Below are positions 31,776-41,952 of a stretch of DNA of 64,000 nucleotides, piece by piece (position 1 is the stretch's first letter; every line of letters starts with the position of its first letter). The stretch spans positions 39,916,633-39,980,632 of the forward strand of contig OX235271.1 of the NCBI GenBank assembly GCA_944472155.2, in the 5' to 3' direction. The notes beneath the pieces were generated by a model that saw only the letters and a list, made by a program, of their open reading frames with translations, was not told the DNA's origin and ran no database searches. Made by a program: the position numbers and the translations under genes. The DNA is from Trichobilharzia szidati. Its lineage: Eukaryota; Platyhelminthes; Trematoda; Strigeidida; Schistosomatidae.

Positions 31776-32916
31776 TAATATACAGTAGTAGCCTATTTAA
31801 AGACATGAAAGTTGATTGACATATTCATTGACTGAATAACTAACTTAGTACCATTTGATTTATTGATTATGAGACTTTCTGAGATAATTACAGTTCATCA
31901 CTAATCTACATAGCAATGAAATCTGACTAAGGACGTAAGTGTATACTACTTGTTTTTTTTTCTATAGTTCTGGTAATCTCCCTTATTCGTTCAAATAAAT
32001 GATATTTCAACCAGTGATTTAATGACGAAAGAAAGGAGATTAGTGTTGGAATAAACTCCAGCACCATAAAAATGATGCGATTTTTGTCTACAGACATTTG
32101 TCTACGACATTACTTTCGTCACTGTTCAGGCTACAGCTAGGGTTGTCCATTCTTCCTACATACATTCAAGAAACTCTTAACCATAGAAAGGCGCAATAAA
32201 TTGTGCCCAAAATTTTACAATGTATCATACTGTGTCACATCAGATAACTGAATTAACGTGAAATTATACTCCACAGGACCACTGAAATACAACTTTTATA
32301 TTTGGATGAAAAGCACCACTGTTTGTCGACAGAAGTTTAATTTAATTGACCTTTTGTGCTTTCATTTGCAACATTCCATCCTGCTTTTGTCGATAAACTG
32401 AAGATTTCGTCATCTGTACACAGGTTGAATAGGATTCTATTCATTTTTACCTGCATGTTAAGACTACTACTGAATACGATGCTGACTTTCCTTTCGACTT
32501 AGATAAGATTTTATTTACCACTTATGAATGAGTGCATTTTCAATCGTTCAATTCTTAGCGTTGATATATGCGCAAACTCTAGACAGTCTAAAATTGAAAA
32601 GGTTGACCAATAAGATAGAACAGAATAAAAGAAAACTTTCTACCAGTTGGTCTTTAATTTTTCACAATATACTGAAAAAATGATGAAGTGATTTATATGA
32701 ATATTTATATTACTACTTAAGAATAGCAAGTAGTATGAGTTAAATATGTAAATATCGTATTGGATTGAAAGCGGTCAAGGAAGAGAAAGTGAATATTGAA
32801 GACACACATTCTAATTAAATCAGGTACACATCTTTCATTGTCATTCTTCATCAAAGATTCTCCAACCGATCATTATTATCAGACTTTGTTCCATTTTAGA
32901 AAATTTCACTTTTCTC
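31776..32916. other. Intergenic
   Basis: AT-rich, nothing recognised. Confidence 0.4.
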
Positions 32917-33153
32917 TTGGGTAATGCAGCTTCTCATAAGATTTATATTCTGAATCTGATGAGTATAATACAAAGTGGTTTATCGTTGACATATGGCGAT
33001 AAGGATGGGTCAGTAAGAATATCTATTCATAGAAAGACCATTTGGACAGGGCAAAGTTTTTCAACTAAAGTGATTTCTGTACTCTCCAATGTAAAAAAAG
33101 ACGTTAATCAAATACTTGTTCAGACGTATTCAGCATATATGTGCTGTCAATGA
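32917..33153 (+). CDS. Unassigned open frame, possible exon
   Basis: A 78-codon frame whose start lies inside a pyrimidine-rich acceptor-like run ending CAG near 32930, with a possible GTAAAA donor near 33090. The stretch LTYGDKDGSVRI is reminiscent of a WD-repeat strand, but that is too little to assign a family. It could equally be chance. No neighbours support it. Confidence 0.15.
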   Translation: MGNAASHKIYILNLMSIIQSGLSLTYGDKDGSVRISIHRKTIWTGQSFSTKVISVLSNVKKDVNQILVQTYSAYMCCQ

Positions 33154-33420
33154 TGGGGAACACGGAACAGTTTGTTTATTCGAACTGGTCTCCATTTGGC
33201 GGGAGACAAGAAGGTTGTCATCACTTAATTGTGTACTGGTTGGCAGAAGATTGAAGAAACACATTTATTTACAGACTTTGGCACTGATTAGCCACTGTAA
33301 ATCTGTTTCGTTATCTCTTGTGAAGAATAAATAATCGTGCTAAATCCTGAACTCAGCATACAAAAGAAATTCGTTCATTCATTAAATCTACAATGGAAGT
33401 AATCTTTCTTAATTTCAGTC

Positions 33421-33690
33421 TTACTAATTGTATTATTTTGTCTTTTGCATTTTATTATCTCTAGCCCACCCTTTTGTAATCTCTACCCTCATTAACAATG
33501 TTGCTAACTTGACCCACGTCCAATTTCTAGTCAACTATGTTACGTCATCCGATTAACTTACTTATTTTCAACTGTATTATTCTCTAACCCCATCCTTATT
33601 TAATTTTAACCACCATTCATTAACACTGTTGCCTACCTGACCTACTCTGAATTCTATTCAACTGTATTACGTCATCCAATTCACTTAATC
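33421..33690. repeat. Two diverged tandem units of about 125 bp
   Basis: The segment around 33485-33560 (CATTAACAATGTTGC, TTGACCCACG, TTACGTCATCCGATTAACTT) recurs at about 33612-33690 (CATTAACACTGTTGC, CTGACCTACT, TTACGTCATCCAATTCACTT). The preceding sequences also align, giving a period near 125-128 bp. Confidence 0.7.
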
Positions 33691-33744
33691 AATTCTATTC
33701 TATTTTCTATCTTAACGTTTGTTTCCAAGCCAAATAATACTTAT

Positions 33745-33870
33745 ATTACATAATTATCTAAACTTTATAAATCTAATGTACGCACACACAAACCAAATTG
33801 TATATAAATGCGATTGTACAGCTCAGTGAATGAATTCGCCGAAAAGAGTCTCTTCGCTGAACGCCTTCTT
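33745..33870. repeat. Dispersed repeat, third copy
   Basis: Matches 6060-6200 and 19650-19805, including the segment GAATTCGCCGAAAAGAG and CTCTTCGCTGAACG. Confidence 0.6.
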
Positions 33871-34629
33871 TTCTTTCATATGACTGAATGGGGATTTTCA
33901 AGTTACTTAAACTATTTTCTGTTATTCTGCGTCGGTTACAGTGCACAGTGTTCTACGTATTAAGCTTAATCTTCTGAAACCAGCGATAGGTCCAGGATCT
34001 CAGCTACCTGGATATTTGACATGTGCCGATAATGCAATTGGAGAGAAGATACAGAATTTTACCAAAATCCTATTGCATATTAACTATCCTTTTAAATTCA
34101 AAATACCCTGTAGAAATGTCAAACACTAGGCTTTACAAATTCAGTCAGCACACAAAAACGGTGTTTATCTAACTTTACTGTTCAAGGGTGATGGTCAAAG
34201 TCTGATCACTAAACAAAGATTCACACTGGCACTGCATAGGTCTTGTTATGCAGCTAAGTTCGTTTCCATAATCAGAAAGAAAGAAATGCTTTCCTATAAA
34301 CATTGACAGCATTTGAGTAATCGGGGTATATCCTACTGTGTTAACCAATTTACATGTATGTATTACTACAAGTACATAGAAGGGACTCATTGATCTCTAT
34401 AGGTTAGAACTACAGGACATATACCCTCCTCTATTTGCAAAGTACATCGCATAAACAAATCATGAAATTGATTTTAACAGTGTGTTTAAACTCACCCAAA
34501 AGATACGCTTTAATAAGACATAAACTTTTTGAAAACCTGATCAAAAAAAGCCTGAACCTGTTTCTTGTGTTCAAAAACTACTTATTGTAATTCAGTTTAG
34601 ATCTAAGGTGGAATTAAATAATTAACAAG
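33871..34629. other. Intergenic
   Basis: No gene or repeat recognised. Confidence 0.35.
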
Positions 34630-34830
34630 ACCCGTTGCACAAGAGGTGGCTCTCATGGTCCAAATGATCTAGTGGGGGACACACTGGCATTTGGAACTAC
34701 GAGCATTGGGTCCGAACCTCGGTGGGAATACCATCACTCAGTGTCTGGGGAATGCAGGTGCATCCAGCTAACCAGTCCCAAACAGGACGCAGTGAGCATT
34801 CTAGATTCCACTGCTAGGCATCATCATCCA
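34630..34830 (+). mobile_element. tRNA SINE with decayed Sm-alpha-type hammerhead
   Basis: A tRNA-like head (34640-34725, B box GGGTCCGAACCTC) is followed by a segment at 34762-34809 that aligns with the schistosome Sm-alpha hammerhead: stem I halves ATCCAG and CTAGAT, stem II GTCC-loop-GGAC intact. The core CTGATGA is changed to CTAACCA and the GAAAC to GCAGT, so it cannot cleave. Confidence 0.6.
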
Positions 34831-36235
34831 CTAATTGGCTTCTGTTTTTATATACTTTTATATAAATATGTATGACAGGTAGGCGTGTGATTAGAGTGTC
34901 AAAAATCTGTTGTAAATGAAATCAATATTAGTAATATAAAGCAATAATAATTAAAATACCAGCTGACGTGGAAGTCCCTTAAATAATTAATTATTTTCGA
35001 CTTGTTTTGCCTATAACACTCGTGAATAACTTTCCAGTTACTCGTTTGCGTTACAATTGAGAGAAGTCAACCAATCCATCAGACCATCTGTTGTTATTCC
35101 TGACACAACAGCTGAAAATCATTCTGTTGTACAGCTAAATTAGTTGACAACATAGAACAGCTAAGAATATACGAAGCAGTCTACTGTCTGATGTCTAATG
35201 ATCAAAAACGAACTGGAAAGATACACGATATCAATGTACCAATAAAAAATCGAAAAGTTACTCAAAATTCCAATCCACCAAACTGATCCTTAATGACTGG
35301 CATAGACGGAGTGATTCCATTCGGTGGAATTAAATAAACAACAAAGATAGGATATGATGAATAACTAGATAGGGGGAAGAATCATTTCCAAGTGTTCTTA
35401 AAAACATAATGCAATATATTAAGGTCTTTAATTCTAACTTCATTTATTCAACGATCCATCTTGTCCTCAACATTATTATTATTATTGGTCTTTTCTCCAT
35501 CTTCCTTCTCTTCGATTTTTCTTTTTCGTAATCACCTTCGAAATTTAATCAGGTGGATTAAATGAAGCATGAACAAGTTGAATTCAGTTTTCTGACTATT
35601 CCAGTCCCCACCCACCGCACCATCCCGACGTATTACATAATTGGCAGACATTAAAATTACTCAATCTTAACTGAAATAAATGTTGTTTCTTTTTAAAAAA
35701 CTGGAAAATATTTTTACGGCTAAATTGTTTGAAATATTTCTCCTCTTTCGCTCTCTCGCTCTCTATCACTTAACGGCTTTCGTTTTGCACGTGTAAGTGG
35801 TCGTACAAATTCAGTGAGATACTTCCTATAGCATATTAGGAGGGAAATTTAATTAGCCAAGTGTCCACTTGTGGTTGATTGAAGCGTGTATTTTTACATA
35901 TATACAAACTCACCTGTACTATAAAATTTCTTTAAGGTATTTCTATTAGACTTTATATAATTAGTAGGCCTTAGTGCTTTTGTATGTGTGTGTGTGTGTA
36001 TAAGTGCGTGCGTATATATGCATGTATCTTTGTGTAAGCATAAACAGGAAATAATTAAATAATCTTCCATTATCGAATTGAATTTATCTTAAAACACCTT
36101 TAAGAAGACTAAAGCACAGTTGTAAAATGTTAAACTAAACTTTGAAGATGGTTAAATTATATCAAGTAACCAGATATAAATTTTAAGTGATCCAACTAAA
36201 CAAAAAAATAACCAAATGTCGGCTTGCAGAGAGAT
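34831..36235. other. AT-rich intergenic with simple repeats
   Basis: Contains an (ATT)n run near 35470-35486, a CTCTCGCT-type run near 35746-35766 and a (GT)n run at 35985-35999. No gene recognised. Confidence 0.5.
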
Positions 36236-36590
36236 TTGACTGTTCTCAGGATTTCATCATGAGCTAACGTCGGTTAGAGAACCAGCATGGAAAACCTGCA
36301 TGGAGTACCGGACATTTGTTTCACCTCAGTTCGAGACTTCTCAGAGGTACATGCCGACTGGGCTTTGAATCCAGGACCTTCCGGTTACAAGTTGAGTTCA
36401 TAGACCACTAAGCTACTGGCACCCAATCCAGTGGCCAGTACATGAATTCCAACTTCTGCGAATAATTCACGATATCGCACGGCTGGCACTGGCCAATGTT
36501 ATCGGTGGCGAGTATTGGTCCTAACACCAGATTTGCTGTATCCCACTGGTCACGACTTCTAACTAAAACGCAGGTAACTACCTACCTGAT
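36236..36590 (-). mobile_element. Hammerhead-bearing tRNA SINE, left arm of inverted pair
   Basis: Minus-strand copy of the family best seen at 51598-51970. The B box region is near 36355-36375 and the ribozyme-like part near 36300-36350, strongly decayed. It faces the plus-strand copy that starts 30-40 bases further on. Confidence 0.75.
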
Positions 36591-36619
36591 GATGAAATCC
36601 TGAAACCAATCAAATCCTT

Positions 36620-37012
36620 GCAGACCAACAAGCTCACTAGCGACTGGCCCTATTCATATAGGTGGTTACCTGGGTTTTAGGGGAAAGGCGTGACCACTAC
36701 TGGGTAAAGTAGGTCGGGTGTGAGGACAAATACTCGCCATCAATGATATTGGCTAGTCAGTCACCTGTAGCGCTATACAGTGAATTAACAGAAGTTGGAA
36801 TTCGTGGGTTGGTCATTGGATTGGGTACCAGTGGCTTAGTAGCCTATGAGCTCGCCTTACCACCAGAAAGTCCTGAACTCGAACTCTGCCTGTGGGTGTG
36901 TAGTGATGAAGAGTCCCAAACTAGGCTGACTAAACGGCTGTCCAGTACACCCTCATGGTTTTCCAATGGTTCTCTAAGCGATTTCACCTCATGATGAAAC
37001 CCTGTAACTGAT
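36620..37012 (+). mobile_element. Hammerhead-bearing tRNA SINE, right arm of inverted pair
   Basis: Plus-strand copy. It begins around CTCACTAGCGACTGGCCCTA. A box-like CAGTGGCTTAGTAG is near 36829-36842 and the B-box-like GAACTCGAACTC at 36877-36888. The ribozyme-like part has GATGAAGAGTCCCAAACTAG at 36907-36926; the following GGAC is altered to GGCTGACT, which spoils stem II and the GAAA. The tail includes TCATGATGAAACCCTGTAAC. Confidence 0.8.
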
Positions 37013-37149
37013 TAAATAAGACTAATCAAATCTCACGAAATAACAACACTCCAAGTCTTTACAGCTTAATACCAAAAATACTGTGTACTTCAAAGCATCC
37101 TCACAACAAGTAATTTCTACTCTAATGTAGTCCAATAATAAAGTAAGTA

Positions 37150-37310
37150 ACATGAAGAGTTAGTTTGTAGGGATATGATTTGTTTCAAGTTTGACCAGTG
37201 GCTGAATAGTCCTTGGTTCGAAACCCAGTGAATGCGTATTGCCGATGAGGCTCAAACTGGGACGAAACAGCTATCCAGTATTGCCTGGCTGGTTTTCATT
37301 GGTCCTTTAA
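37150..37310 (+). mobile_element. Partial hammerhead SINE with a nearly intact core
   Basis: B box GGTTCGAAACCC at 37215-37226 is followed by a hammerhead-like fold at 37237-37280. Stem I is TATTG with CAGTA, the core CCGATGA differs from CTGATGA only at the second base, stem II has one mismatch, and GAAAC is intact, followed by the ATC cleavage triplet. The early part of the SINE is missing. Confidence 0.65.
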
Positions 37311-38335
37311 CAGTTTGTGGTCAAATTTTAAATAATATTGATTTCACTGGAGAAAAAAGAAATTCAAAGCAAATAAAGTAATCACAATTTTAACGACAAG
37401 TAGTATGAAAGCTTGTTAAAATCAAGAATTTCAAAACAGGTTGTGTATGTTATGAATTGAGAATTATCAACGATGAGAACATTTGACAGACTTCATAATC
37501 TATGCAAACTAGAACTCATAATTTATATGATGACTTGTTCAGCACTTCAGAGATTATTTCAATCTTTCTTTAGCTGATATCCTTTTGGGATAAATCTCAC
37601 TGTCTAATATGATTTTATTATTTAGTATATCGAGATGGGTGTATGCCTGAGTTGAATTCCAACTGAAGCCACTGGTTGCGGGTGTATCTAGTTGTTAAAT
37701 ATCTCAGACAAATTTTCTGCACATTTAACACACAAATCTTCTCGGTTGCATTGTTCAGTAACCGCTGGTAATTATATAGGTTGTAGCTATTGTTTTAGAG
37801 AAGTTCTCTTTATTCGCTTCTAGGTACTTCTTGTAATTAGTCTACCACAAGCCATCAGTGAATGAAAAGGAACTTATATTAGATCAGATTAATCACCATA
37901 GTTACCTACATATTAGTTGTGTTTTTTTAGTGAAACTATTTAGAATGAAAACCATTCGGAGGCACGTGCAATTACTATCACTTACGCATTTGGTGAGTTG
38001 TAATTACTAAGCTTAAAAATCTATTCGCTTGAGTCATACAATCGGGTATCTCAAATAGTCGCCACTACTCATAGTTACGCATCAAGTGTAGATGATGATG
38101 ATGAGTCACAAAGCTAAGATTATATCAAAAAAATGTCATCAAATGGGTCAGTCATCAGTTGAATAGTCGTTATTGATGGAAATTACCATGCAATTATTTT
38201 GTCTTTGTAGTTACATCACTACAATAATTAAATGACTTCACAGAAAACGTTGACTAAATTGTAAATAAACTGTGGAACAGTAGAAATTCATATTTAGATA
38301 TCTAATATAAACACCGACTGAAAAGTGTGTCTTAT
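37311..38335. other. Intergenic
   Basis: AT-rich, with a short ATG repeat near 38090-38105. Nothing recognised. Confidence 0.4.
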
Positions 38336-38517
38336 CCCAGGCCGATGCACTCACTCCTATACCTCTCTAAGCCAGCAATGAGACTGGTAAACAGGAAAGG
38401 TTGGGCATGAGGCTAGTAACCCCATCCCGTAAAAATAAATACTACTACTACTACCGAAATTTCAAGTCTCTACCTTGAAGCCCCATATGTTCCACTAGGA
38501 ACATATAGGAATGAAAA
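38336..38517 (+). mobile_element. tRNA SINE (RTE-tail type), head degraded
   Basis: Retains GGTTGGGCATGAGGCTAGTA, CCCCATCCCGTAAAAATAAA, an ACTACTACTACT run, and the tail GCCCCATATGTTCCACTAGG with AACATATAGGAATGAAAA. Confidence 0.75.
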
Positions 38518-38564
38518 CAAAGAGAGAAACAGTGGATCTTAAGTGTTCCACAGAAAATTAATCA

Positions 38565-38770
38565 TTGTCCGAATATTTCAGCGATCAAGTCTCTGATTAC
38601 AGCATTCGGAGACAATGGGAAATTATTCACTGATAAATGTCAGTAAGCAAAACACCCAGACCAAGAATTGCCTTCTATTTGCCTTCAACCATCCAACCTC
38701 ACTTTGAAATGAACACTGAGGGGACAGTCCCCCAAATTGCGTGACGTTAGAGCAAAATCTAAGGACAAAA
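38565..38770 (+). mobile_element. Decayed relative of the tRNA SINE at 62267
   Basis: AGTCTCTGATTACAGCATTC and the later GCCTTCTATTTGCCTTCAAC and CATCCAAC segments follow the order of the element at 62267-62520. Strongly diverged. Confidence 0.45.
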
Positions 38771-40147
38771 TCACGTCACCTACAAGGACTAGACAGAATG
38801 ATCTTGTTTAACCTCTGCTAGTCAAGCGATGTAACACTTACAATTTATTTCACTCACTTGTATGAATTCATTCTGTTGAAAAGGCTTTCTTCCTCGACAT
38901 ATGTACAAACCTTTATGAAGAATCACCCAACAATTCGAGTTACTTAGTGACATTTTCAAAATAATTTAGACCATGTGTGTAGGTAACCACTATATTCAAA
39001 GGTACATCATGCTTGAATACAACGCTTTGTGTTAAACAAGTCGAATCTACATTACACAAGGAAAATCCTTCATGAAGATCATCTCGTTTCTATCGTCATG
39101 TTTGTGATTTGTGGTGTTTCTCAACTCTTCATCAGATAATTAGAAAGTCAACTAACTGTAGTTGTCATTTTAATTAAATCACATCAAGTCCTCTTATAAA
39201 CATTCTACCTAAATTCCATTGAAATCATACAGAGCAATAAATAGATATGAAACCATAAACAAAGTTGCGTAATACCCTGATCACATTTGTTGGCTGAGTT
39301 TACTCCGGCCTATCTGACCACAGGCAGGCTATTTTATTCAAAGATGCCCGTCACTTTAATTCACCCCAGTGTGATTCACTTTGAAAAACCAAAAATGGAA
39401 GGTAAAGGGAATCTTATCGATCCAGTATAAACGGGTTGGCTGTCTTGTCCATTAATTGAAGCATTTATCGAACAGGTTTCATATGTGTATAGGAGGGAGG
39501 GGGAAGGTCACGACTGGTCAAGCATTTATTGGTTAGTAAATGAGTGAGTGATGATCACTTTGAATTATTTAAGTTGAATCAAAAGGAAAAGGTCAAAAAT
39601 GTAATCAATAACTTTTGTTATTACTTTTGTCATTGTTTTTGATGAAATAACAAGTAACTCTCAGTCCACTGACATTTTCACTATTTAATCTATTCCGGAT
39701 ATTATCACACTTCCAAGCGTTAGCTGGTGTCGAATTGTTTGCACAGAAAAACTAAAGTACTCACTAACTACTCGTCGAAGAATTCATGTAAGTTGAAATG
39801 ATTTGTGTATATGTCTAGTCAACCAGTGTAATGATTGTTTCTAAGCATTGTTAGCCCAAAAATTCTCCCCTTGTTTTTATGCATAATTTGATATATCGTT
39901 GATATGAATGCTGCCTTCAACAGATTTCCCTAATTTTGTGTTCGCAATTATTTATATACGTATCTTATAGTCTTTGAGTGTAACAAAAATCGACACTAGG
40001 TTAAACGGTATCTACAATTCACCCTTGGAGAACCACAGCTTCCAACTGACAGCCGGGAATAAAATGTTAGTCACAATAAGAATTCGGTTGGTCGGAGACA
40101 AAGAGGTTTAAAAGAGCGAAAATCGGATACCCATTTCATCTTGATAT
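38771..40147. promoter_or_regulatory. Upstream region of the PLAC8 gene
   Basis: No coding sequence. The region ends at a good 5' splice donor, GTAAGT at 40148-40153. A TATA-like TTATATACG lies near 39951-39960. The promoter and a non-coding first exon are plausible here but unproven. Confidence 0.25.
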
Positions 40148-40453
40148 GTAAGTCCTAGGCAATGTACATGCAGTGAGTATTATGCACTAAGTCCCTCCCT
40201 ATATTAGATAAGTTGCTAAGATACCACTAAAATGAAATCTAATAATCTGGATATACTAACTAAGTGTCCTGATTTTGATTTTGAAAGTAGTGGATGTCAG
40301 CATCACCTCTTGATTCTCCATCGAACAGAAATAGTAGTCATATTTTCACTTGTTCCACATCCTTTTACGTGTTGATCAATGTTAGAAATCATTCACATAT
40401 TAGTCAAATCTTTAAAGTTTAATGGTCTGTATAACTACTGTCTTTCTTTTCAG
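40148..40453 (+). other. Candidate 5' UTR intron of the PLAC8 gene
   Basis: GTAAGT at 40148-40153 and a pyrimidine tract ending TTTTCAG at 40453, nine bases before the preferred ATG, fit an intron of about 306 bases. The same acceptor could serve spliced-leader trans-splicing, which flatworms use. Confidence 0.45.
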
Positions 40454-40462
40454 TTTAACAAC

Positions 40463-41230
40463 ATGGAGGTATCTGCCACATCTTGTCAAGATAATCAAGT
40501 GATGACAGAGCAGCTCAGGTCCTTACCAAACTGGAAAAATAAAAAGAGTTGGGAAGTTAGTCTATTCGAGTGTAAATCAGTAAGACTGGCTGTTATGTCT
40601 TGTCTATGTCCTTGTTGTGTTTTTGGAAGTATAAGTCAAGATTTCGGCTATTCTTGGTTTACATTTTGCTTTCTGTATTTCTTCACATTGATTGTTGCAC
40701 CTCTTCTATGGATAAATGTACTGCTAGGATGTTGTTGGCGTAAAAAATTGAGACATATTTATCGTATCAAAGGTAACATCATCTTTGATCTGTATGCCTA
40801 CCTGTTCTGTTGTCCGTGCACTCTGTATCAAGCGGCAGGTCAAATTGCAATTGAACGTTATAGAAAGCTAACCGATCGGAAACTTCATCCTTATGCTTCG
40901 GGGTTCTTTCGGAGGATGGGTTATAGAATAATCAAACTTTACAAGATTCCAAAAGATATTGAAGACGTTCCATACGATACCCAGTCTCTCTTACCTATAT
41001 ATCTGAAAAAGCAAAATAGTGCACAAGTGGCTCAAGAGGTTCAATCAATACAAATATTACCGCGAATTGAAAATCCAATAGTAGTAACACAGCCAGCGAT
41101 TTCTGATACACAGTCCAATAATCTCCCCGTGTCTCAAAGTCAAACTAACTCACAACTACATGAGACTCAAAATCCCCTGAAAAAGGCTGTAATACATTCA
41201 GAATCGAATGACCCAATTATGCATGTCTAA
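40463..41230 (+). CDS. PLAC8-family Cys-rich membrane protein (255 aa)
   Basis: The frame is open from 40379, but the first 28 codons overlap a splice-acceptor tract, so the ATG at 40463 (MEVSATSC) is chosen. The protein shows the PLAC8 domain: SLFECKSVRLAVMSCLCPCC (Cys-x-Cys-Pro-Cys at 47-51), a hydrophobic stretch 65-89, a basic RKKLRHIYRIKG block (93-104), and FDLYAYLFCCPCTLYQ with CCPC at 116-119. The order and spacing agree with the family. Members are small membrane-associated proteins tied to cell size, metal handling or channel activity in other organisms. The role here is unknown. A Gln/Ser/Asn-rich tail of about 85 residues after the domain is longer than in typical members. A poly(A) signal lies 136 bases after the stop. 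No retroelement disrupts the gene. Confidence 0.85.
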   Translation: MEVSATSCQDNQVMTEQLRSLPNWKNKKSWEVSLFECKSVRLAVMSCLCPCCVFGSISQDFGYSWFTFCFLYFFTLIVAPLLWINVLLGCCWRKKLRHIYRIKGNIIFDLYAYLFCCPCTLYQAAGQIAIERYRKLTDRKLHPYASGFFRRMGYRIIKLYKIPKDIEDVPYDTQSLLPIYLKKQNSAQVAQEVQSIQILPRIENPIVVTQPAISDTQSNNLPVSQSQTNSQLHETQNPLKKAVIHSESNDPIMHV

Positions 41231-41365
41231 TACAACAGAAAGATGGACAGAAAACTAATCACATATGAAAGGGGATCATATTTCAAATCTGTATACTTCG
41301 TTGTTGTCTGAAACAGAAAATTCAGAAACCAGTATAAACTTTTGTGTACAAAACTTTCTTTGTTT

Positions 41366-41371
41366 AATAAA
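41366..41371 (+). terminator. Poly(A) signal of the PLAC8 gene
   Basis: AATAAA with a GT-rich element (GTTGTGTGCTGTTG) about 20 bases further on, a good vertebrate-like arrangement for 3' end formation. Confidence 0.7.
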
Positions 41372-41563
41372 ACACCTGGTTAACAAAATTAGTTGTGTGC
41401 TGTTGTAATCATTCAGTTAATATTAGATGAGTGAATGAAATCGGAAGGAAGCTATGCATTTTAATTTCTTATTTATTGGAATTCGTAACAGTATAAATAA
41501 CAGTAGTTGCCTCATTCATAGTCACAGTCGAAGATGACGTCACAGTAGTAGTAACATCTGCAG

Positions 41564-41567
41564 AAAC

Positions 41568-41596
<29 letters not shown>
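41564..41596. repeat. (TAG)n microsatellite
   Basis: An almost pure run of AGT/TAG triplets interrupted after 41596 by a solo LTR. It continues at 41941-41952. Confidence 0.9.
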
Positions 41597-41598
<2 letters not shown>

Positions 41599-41940
41599 TG
41601 ATGAGAGATGGCTGTGAACAGGCCAAAATTATAGACAATAATTTAAGTCAAAGTTTACGTCGCGAGTCGGGTTCATGAGAAAAAATAATAACAAAGCTTA
41701 ACTTTGAGGAACCCACCAACGAACCACAGTGGGCTTAACGTGTGCAAATACGACTCGCAGATATATGGCTCAACTTTCTGAGGAACAGTCACAAGCAATA
41801 CAGAATAACCTTCAGCAGAAAAACAACCAATCAGAAGAAGTCGTTTTTCTGCTAACAATAATGTACATAAAAATTTACAAATATCTCCTGGTTTTCTCAA
41901 TGAACGATCTATTGACTAGCCTTTGTCTTCTGTCGTTACA
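41597..41940 (+). mobile_element. Solo LTR (gypsy family, diverged) in a microsatellite
   Basis: Starts TGTGATGAGAGATGG and ends CTTCTGTCGTTACA, the family ends. It is flanked by GTAG on both sides (the last bases before 41597 and 41941-41944), consistent with a 4-bp target duplication, although the repeat makes this ambiguous. 344 bp. The inner part differs from the other LTRs around 41640-41760. Confidence 0.85.
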
Positions 41941-41952
41941 GTAGTAGTAGTA

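Noticed and set aside
41564..41596. CRISPR-like or coding triplet repeat
   Set aside because: A simple (TAG)n microsatellite in a eukaryotic genome; TAG triplets would be stops in one frame.
41673..41944. Open frames on both strands
   Set aside because: They lie inside the solo LTR at 41597-41940.
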